Shown here piece after piece: positions 59,969 to 64,000 of a stretch of DNA of 64,000 nucleotides. The stretch's first letter is position 1. Each line of letters begins with the position of its first letter. The notes beneath the pieces were generated by a model. It ran no database searches and was not told the DNA's origin. It saw only the letters and a program-made list of their open reading frames with translations. Both the position numbers and the translations under genes were made by a program. The DNA is from Vicia villosa (taxonomy: Eukaryota; Streptophyta; Magnoliopsida; Fabales; Fabaceae), in the NCBI RefSeq assembly GCF_029867415.1, contig NC_081185.1:75365553-75429552 (forward strand). Reading direction: 5' to 3'.

Positions 59969-61149
59969 GATGCTGAAATAAACAGCGAGGAAGGATGAGA
60001 AACCCATCATAGGAGACCTGTTGTGCGATGTTATGAATGCAGATGCAATACTTTCAAGGATCTTTAGGCATTTAGTTAGCAACATTAGAAAGCGATTTGG
60101 TCGCGTCTTTGTCTTGAAGAAATCTAAGTTTTGTCTTTGAACGTCTTTTTATGAGAATCAAGCTCACCATATCGAGTGGGTCATCGCCTCTGATTCGGGA
60201 TACTTCTGAATTTAGATGTACATGGCTAGAGGAAAATAAATCCTCTTGCCCCTTGATAGGTATCGAATCTCTGAATTGGAAGGTATGTGGCCAGAGGAAA
60301 ATAAATCCTCTTGCCCCTTGATAGGGATTATGTCTTTGATGAGGGCACCTGAAATTGTGCGCCCTAAATTCCTAAGATCCTTGAAAGGGTTAGTTAATCA
60401 TGTTATGCTTATGATGTCATGCTGTTGTGCGAATGCAGTTCGTTAGGCATAGTATGAAATAGTAAGGGCAAACACGTCCTTTTGACAAAACCTGCAAAGA
60501 ACGAAGGTTAGTAGCAAACACCAACAAGTCACGCAAGTCACACAAGTCACACAATTTTGCCTTATGGTTAGGCTTGCATGTGGTCCAGAGGTATGTACCC
60601 TCCCCCTGAAGTTTAGTTGGTTCAAACCTGTCCTATATAAAGATCGGGTTCTAGGGAGCTCATATCATTGACCTTTCTCGAAGGCGCTTATCTCAGTTCG
60701 GCAATCGAATCGCCAACCGAAAAGGTCCTGAAAGTCCAGTCCATATGAGTGTAGCTTCGAGTATCAACCAACTTCGGTCGGAACCAAAGCCGACCATCTC
60801 GCTACTTTCTAATAGGCCAAAGTCAAGTTCGACTAAGGTTCTAAGGGCAAATTAGTGCTTAATGACACCACGCGGCAGCCAAGCATTTCCTCAGGTCGGA
60901 TCCCAAGGAACACCAGGACAAACCAATGTGTCACACTAACGATGGCCATCAGATCAACCACATCAGTATACGCTGTGCAGTCTCATTGATCTCATGCCAT
61001 TTACCTAAGGTACTCAGATCCGGGTTAGGATCTTTCACACAGCAGAATACCCAAAACAGCCCTGCAAAATTAAAGCAAGCAAAACAAACAATAGAAAACA
61101 TTTAAGTGATTCCTAAACTTTTAAGGTAACCCCTCTTTTATCGAAATAA
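59969..61149 (-). other. Ogre#3 leader, ORF1 absent
   Basis: 1.2 kb between PBS and gag, no gene. A tandem pair at about 60222-60262 and 60291-60331 (period 69 bp) repeats GAGGAAAATAAATCCTCTTG, which contains the hairpin GAGGA/TCCTC. A ten-base repeat, CAAGTCACAC, occurs three times at 60525-60553. Confidence 0.65.
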
Positions 61150-61167
61150 TCCCCAGCAGAGTCGCCA
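61150..61167 (-). other. Primer binding site of Ogre#3, tRNA-Arg type
   Basis: Minus strand TGGCGACTCTGCTGGGGA, identical to Ogre#1, four bases from the LTR end at 61172. Confidence 0.88.
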
Positions 61168-61171
61168 GTTC

Positions 61172-64000
61172 TGTAACACGGTGAACTGACTTTTTATCGA
61201 TCGAAATGTCGCGGTTAAGCATGAGTCGCCACCGACTTTTATTTTATCCAAACAAATTCAGAAAGGCTAAAAGAAACAGAAAAAAACCTTTTAAAGAAAT
61301 CTAAGTTCGGGGGGTAATTTATGCAAAGGGAAGGTGTAAGGCACCCTTTGCATCCATGGTTTTCCATGGGCTCTTAATTGCTTTGCTTGCTCGTTTTAAG
61401 AAAATGTAGATGAAAGAGGAAAAAATGGACTTTAGCTCGTAAATGAGCGTAGCCAGTTTTTGAAGAATTATGAGAAAGAATATAGAAAATAGAGCATGGC
61501 AAGGCAATTAGGGGCAATTACCTTAAACTCAGATGATAGGTCTCTTTTTAGCCTTTCAGAATGAAAGGGTCAGTCCTTGCCATAAGAGGGCAGGAAGCCT
61601 TTTGTTTGGAGGTAGAAGGGTCATCGAATTATCATTCGCTCAAAGACTGACCCATGCCATAGAGAGGCATGTAGTCTAAGGGGAAGGATCAGAATAGCCT
61701 TTCGTAGGCAACCAGAAGATACCTCAACCTTTTCCGTAGGCAACTTCCGAGGGTCGAGGTCATGTTAGTGTGTCGAAGGCAGCATCATTAGGGACCATGA
61801 CCTTTAATCGAGGCAACATGGCTGAGGTATCCTCGTATTCGAGGGACTGGCTATTCTGCACAAAATACAAGGCAACAAGGCAACAGGCAACAAGGCAACA
61901 GAGAGGTTACCCAAAAGTGTGCGTGTGTGCATCAATCACGTGGTTCAATTCAGTTATTTATCTTATAATTAATGACTCTAATCCAGTTTAAATTTGCACT
62001 CCCTAAATTACTAACCACGCAGTATATAAACAATTTATGGGAAGGGGGAAAATGAAACCAGCGGAGGAGAGGGGAATTGTAACCAGCGGATAAAAACATA
62101 AAAATAAAATAGATCAGGTTTTAGGGTTACCAATACTCGTAGCTCTGGCTATTCGGCAAACCCTGGAAAAGAAAGAATAAACAGAAGGTGAGTGCATTAT
62201 CGGTTCGGAGGCAAACGGCATCAACCCTAAAAATAATGATATAATGAGTTTAAAATAATAAAATAAATAAAAGTACTTAGCTTGATTCGATCTGATATGG
62301 TTGGCGGGGAGCCTCGGGGGTAACCCTGAAAAATGGCAAAGGCGGAGGAAAGATGAATGCAAAACAAACCCTAATTTTAAAAGGAAACAAACTAGATTTT
62401 TTAAAAAGTAGGGTACTTAGCTTTGAATCTTAATCGGGCGCGTAGTCGGAAGGAACCATGTTGATAACCCTGAAAAGGCATAGGAGAAAATATTCAGTGT
62501 ATTGGAATGTTCCTCGTAAACCCTGATTAGGGTATAATTTAAATAAGAAATACCAACGATTTAATTAATTATTGGTCTCGCGACCTAATTAATTAAATCG
62601 GGATCAAAAAATTAAATCTAGAATAAAAATAATTTTTATGAAATTTTAGAATTTAAATAAAATAATTATGGATTTTAAAGATATATACATGGCTAAGTAT
62701 AATAAAAAATAAATATTAAATAAAAAGAGAATATGAATTTAATCATTTAAATAAATTAATTAATTAAATAATGAACAAATCAAATAGCAAATTAAATTAT
62801 TAATAATAGTTTATTATTTCTAAGAAACAAAGAATTGAAATAATATATATATATATATATATATAAATATATAAATAAAATAAGCTATGTAATTAAAAAT
62901 AAAAAAAATTGCAAAATACTTAGCTTTCGTTCCAGTGTGGCAGATACGCGCATGACCATGATAGACCTGCGCCGCCTGAAGCGTTGGATGGCATTTAAAC
63001 GTGATCCAGTGGCTGATGATGCGAGGGTACACGCTAACGCGTGTTTCGTGTTGCATGTGATCCGTTCGCTCCAACAACCAGGATGCGCCAAAAACTGGTT
63101 TGAACCAGCCAATCAGAACGCGCCAGCTTGTCGTCCCCTACCTTGGACTTCTGCAGTTGCCTCCTTTTAAGCGCTTAAAAAAAAGCGCTATAAATGCTTT
63201 CCCTGCAAATAGCGAATACAGGCAAACCAAGACAAAAATATTTCGCGATGGTACCATTAAATTCGTGCGATCCTTACGAACCTGATGAGGGCATCAAATT
63301 TATCTATCGAAACCTGTATCAAAAACCCCTAAATCGGAGGTATGAACCCTAACATGGTGGTTTACCCAAAACGGCATAACAATGTACCAAATCATCCAGA
63401 AACAATAAACACATCAAGATAAACACAAATATCCCATTAGATTATGATGTGGATGCCTGAAACAACGCAATTGAAGAAGATTAGGATTGGACCAAGTATG
63501 ACTTACAGTGCCTTGTTCTTGGTGCTTGGTGACTCGAAAACGATTGGGAATCATTTTATGACGCTCGAGGAACAATTCTTGATCACTTGCAACACCTGTA
63601 TTGGCTTAGATTTCAGAATTGAAGTTTGAAAAATTTGAAGAATTTTGGACTCGGGATAGGCACTCTTTGGCTGCAAAAACGTGAACCCTTGCTTCTGAGT
63701 TTCTTGGGGTATTTATAGGATTGTATTAGGTTAGAAAATAATGAGAAAAATCCCTTGAATCAATGATTGGCAATTTGGCAAAATTTGATTGAAAAATATT
63801 ACTAATTATGGCCAAAATTTGATTCAATCTTTCCAATTCTTCTTAGCACGAATTTTTAATGATTGTGGGATATTATTGAAGATTGGATTGACTGAAAAAT
63901 ATAATCAAATCAAATCTCCTCAATTTTCTTTGATTTATTTGATTTAAATCATATTTTGATAAATAAAATTCAATAGAAAATCAAATAATCATCAAAATTT
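61172..64000 (-). repeat. 5' LTR of Ogre#3, cut by window edge
   Basis: Matches 51659-54490 closely. TATA box at 63710-63717. Carries a 15-bp duplication GCAACAAGGCAACAG at 61871-61900 that the other LTR lacks, and a much shorter TA run. About 950 bp remain outside the window. Confidence 0.95.

Overview
The window looks like repeat-dense nuclear DNA from a large-genome legume. The best guess is tribe Fabeae (the pea, vetch, lentil and grass-pea group), because three elements of the giant Ty3/gypsy Ogre type are present. These carry a tRNA-Arg-type primer site TGGCGACTCTGCTGGGGA, very long LTRs, an extra ORF1 upstream of gag, and a frame-restoring intron between protease and reverse transcriptase. 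The species is an inference. I see no host gene, tRNA, rRNA or CRISPR array; essentially every base belongs to a transposable element.

Layout, left to right. 1-2368: 5' end of a minus-strand chromovirus-like Ty3/gypsy element (gag start, tRNA-iMet PBS, 1.8 kb LTR), inserted into the 3' LTR of Ogre#1. 2369-26621: Ogre#1, minus strand, about 24 kb in the window: 3' LTR, repeat-rich 3' UTR, pol, intron, gag-pro, ORF1, leader, PBS, 5' LTR. The 5' LTR carries a 533-bp Mutator-type MITE. 26622-31940: 3' half of an older, decayed plus-strand chromovirus-like element, in which Ogre#1 sits. It is itself inserted into the gag of 31941-39708: Ogre#2, minus strand (gag remnant, leader, PBS, LTR with a 43-bp minisatellite and a foreign LTR fragment). 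39709-39768: first 60 bp of another Ogre-like LTR. 39769-41895: minus-strand Ty1/copia SIRE/Maximus-like element (gag, PBS, LTR), cut in its zinc knuckle. 41957-42666: one end of a CACTA transposon. 42667-45641: plus-strand Ty3/gypsy element with a broken gag. 45642-51658: plus-strand copia-type element without recognisable coding domains, nested in that gag. 51659-64000: Ogre#3, minus strand, with an intact gag and no ORF1 or pol, nested in the copia 3' LTR and running off the right edge.

How the parts work together. In Ogre#1 the LTR promoter would drive one RNA reading ORF1, gag-pro and, after removal of a predicted 326-bp intron, RT, two RNase H domains and integrase. Five in-frame stops but no frameshift disable it, although its LTRs differ by under about 1% by eye. 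Ogre#3 keeps LTRs, PBS, PPT and gag but no enzymes, so it would depend on enzymes from another element.

The most unusual signal is in the non-coding repeats of Ogre#1 and Ogre#3. Unit after unit is an inverted repeat with a conserved loop, while its two arms change together between units. This occurs in at least five unrelated repeat families and could reflect selected RNA/DNA structure or a palindrome-correcting template-switch mechanism. All sequence comparisons were done by eye.
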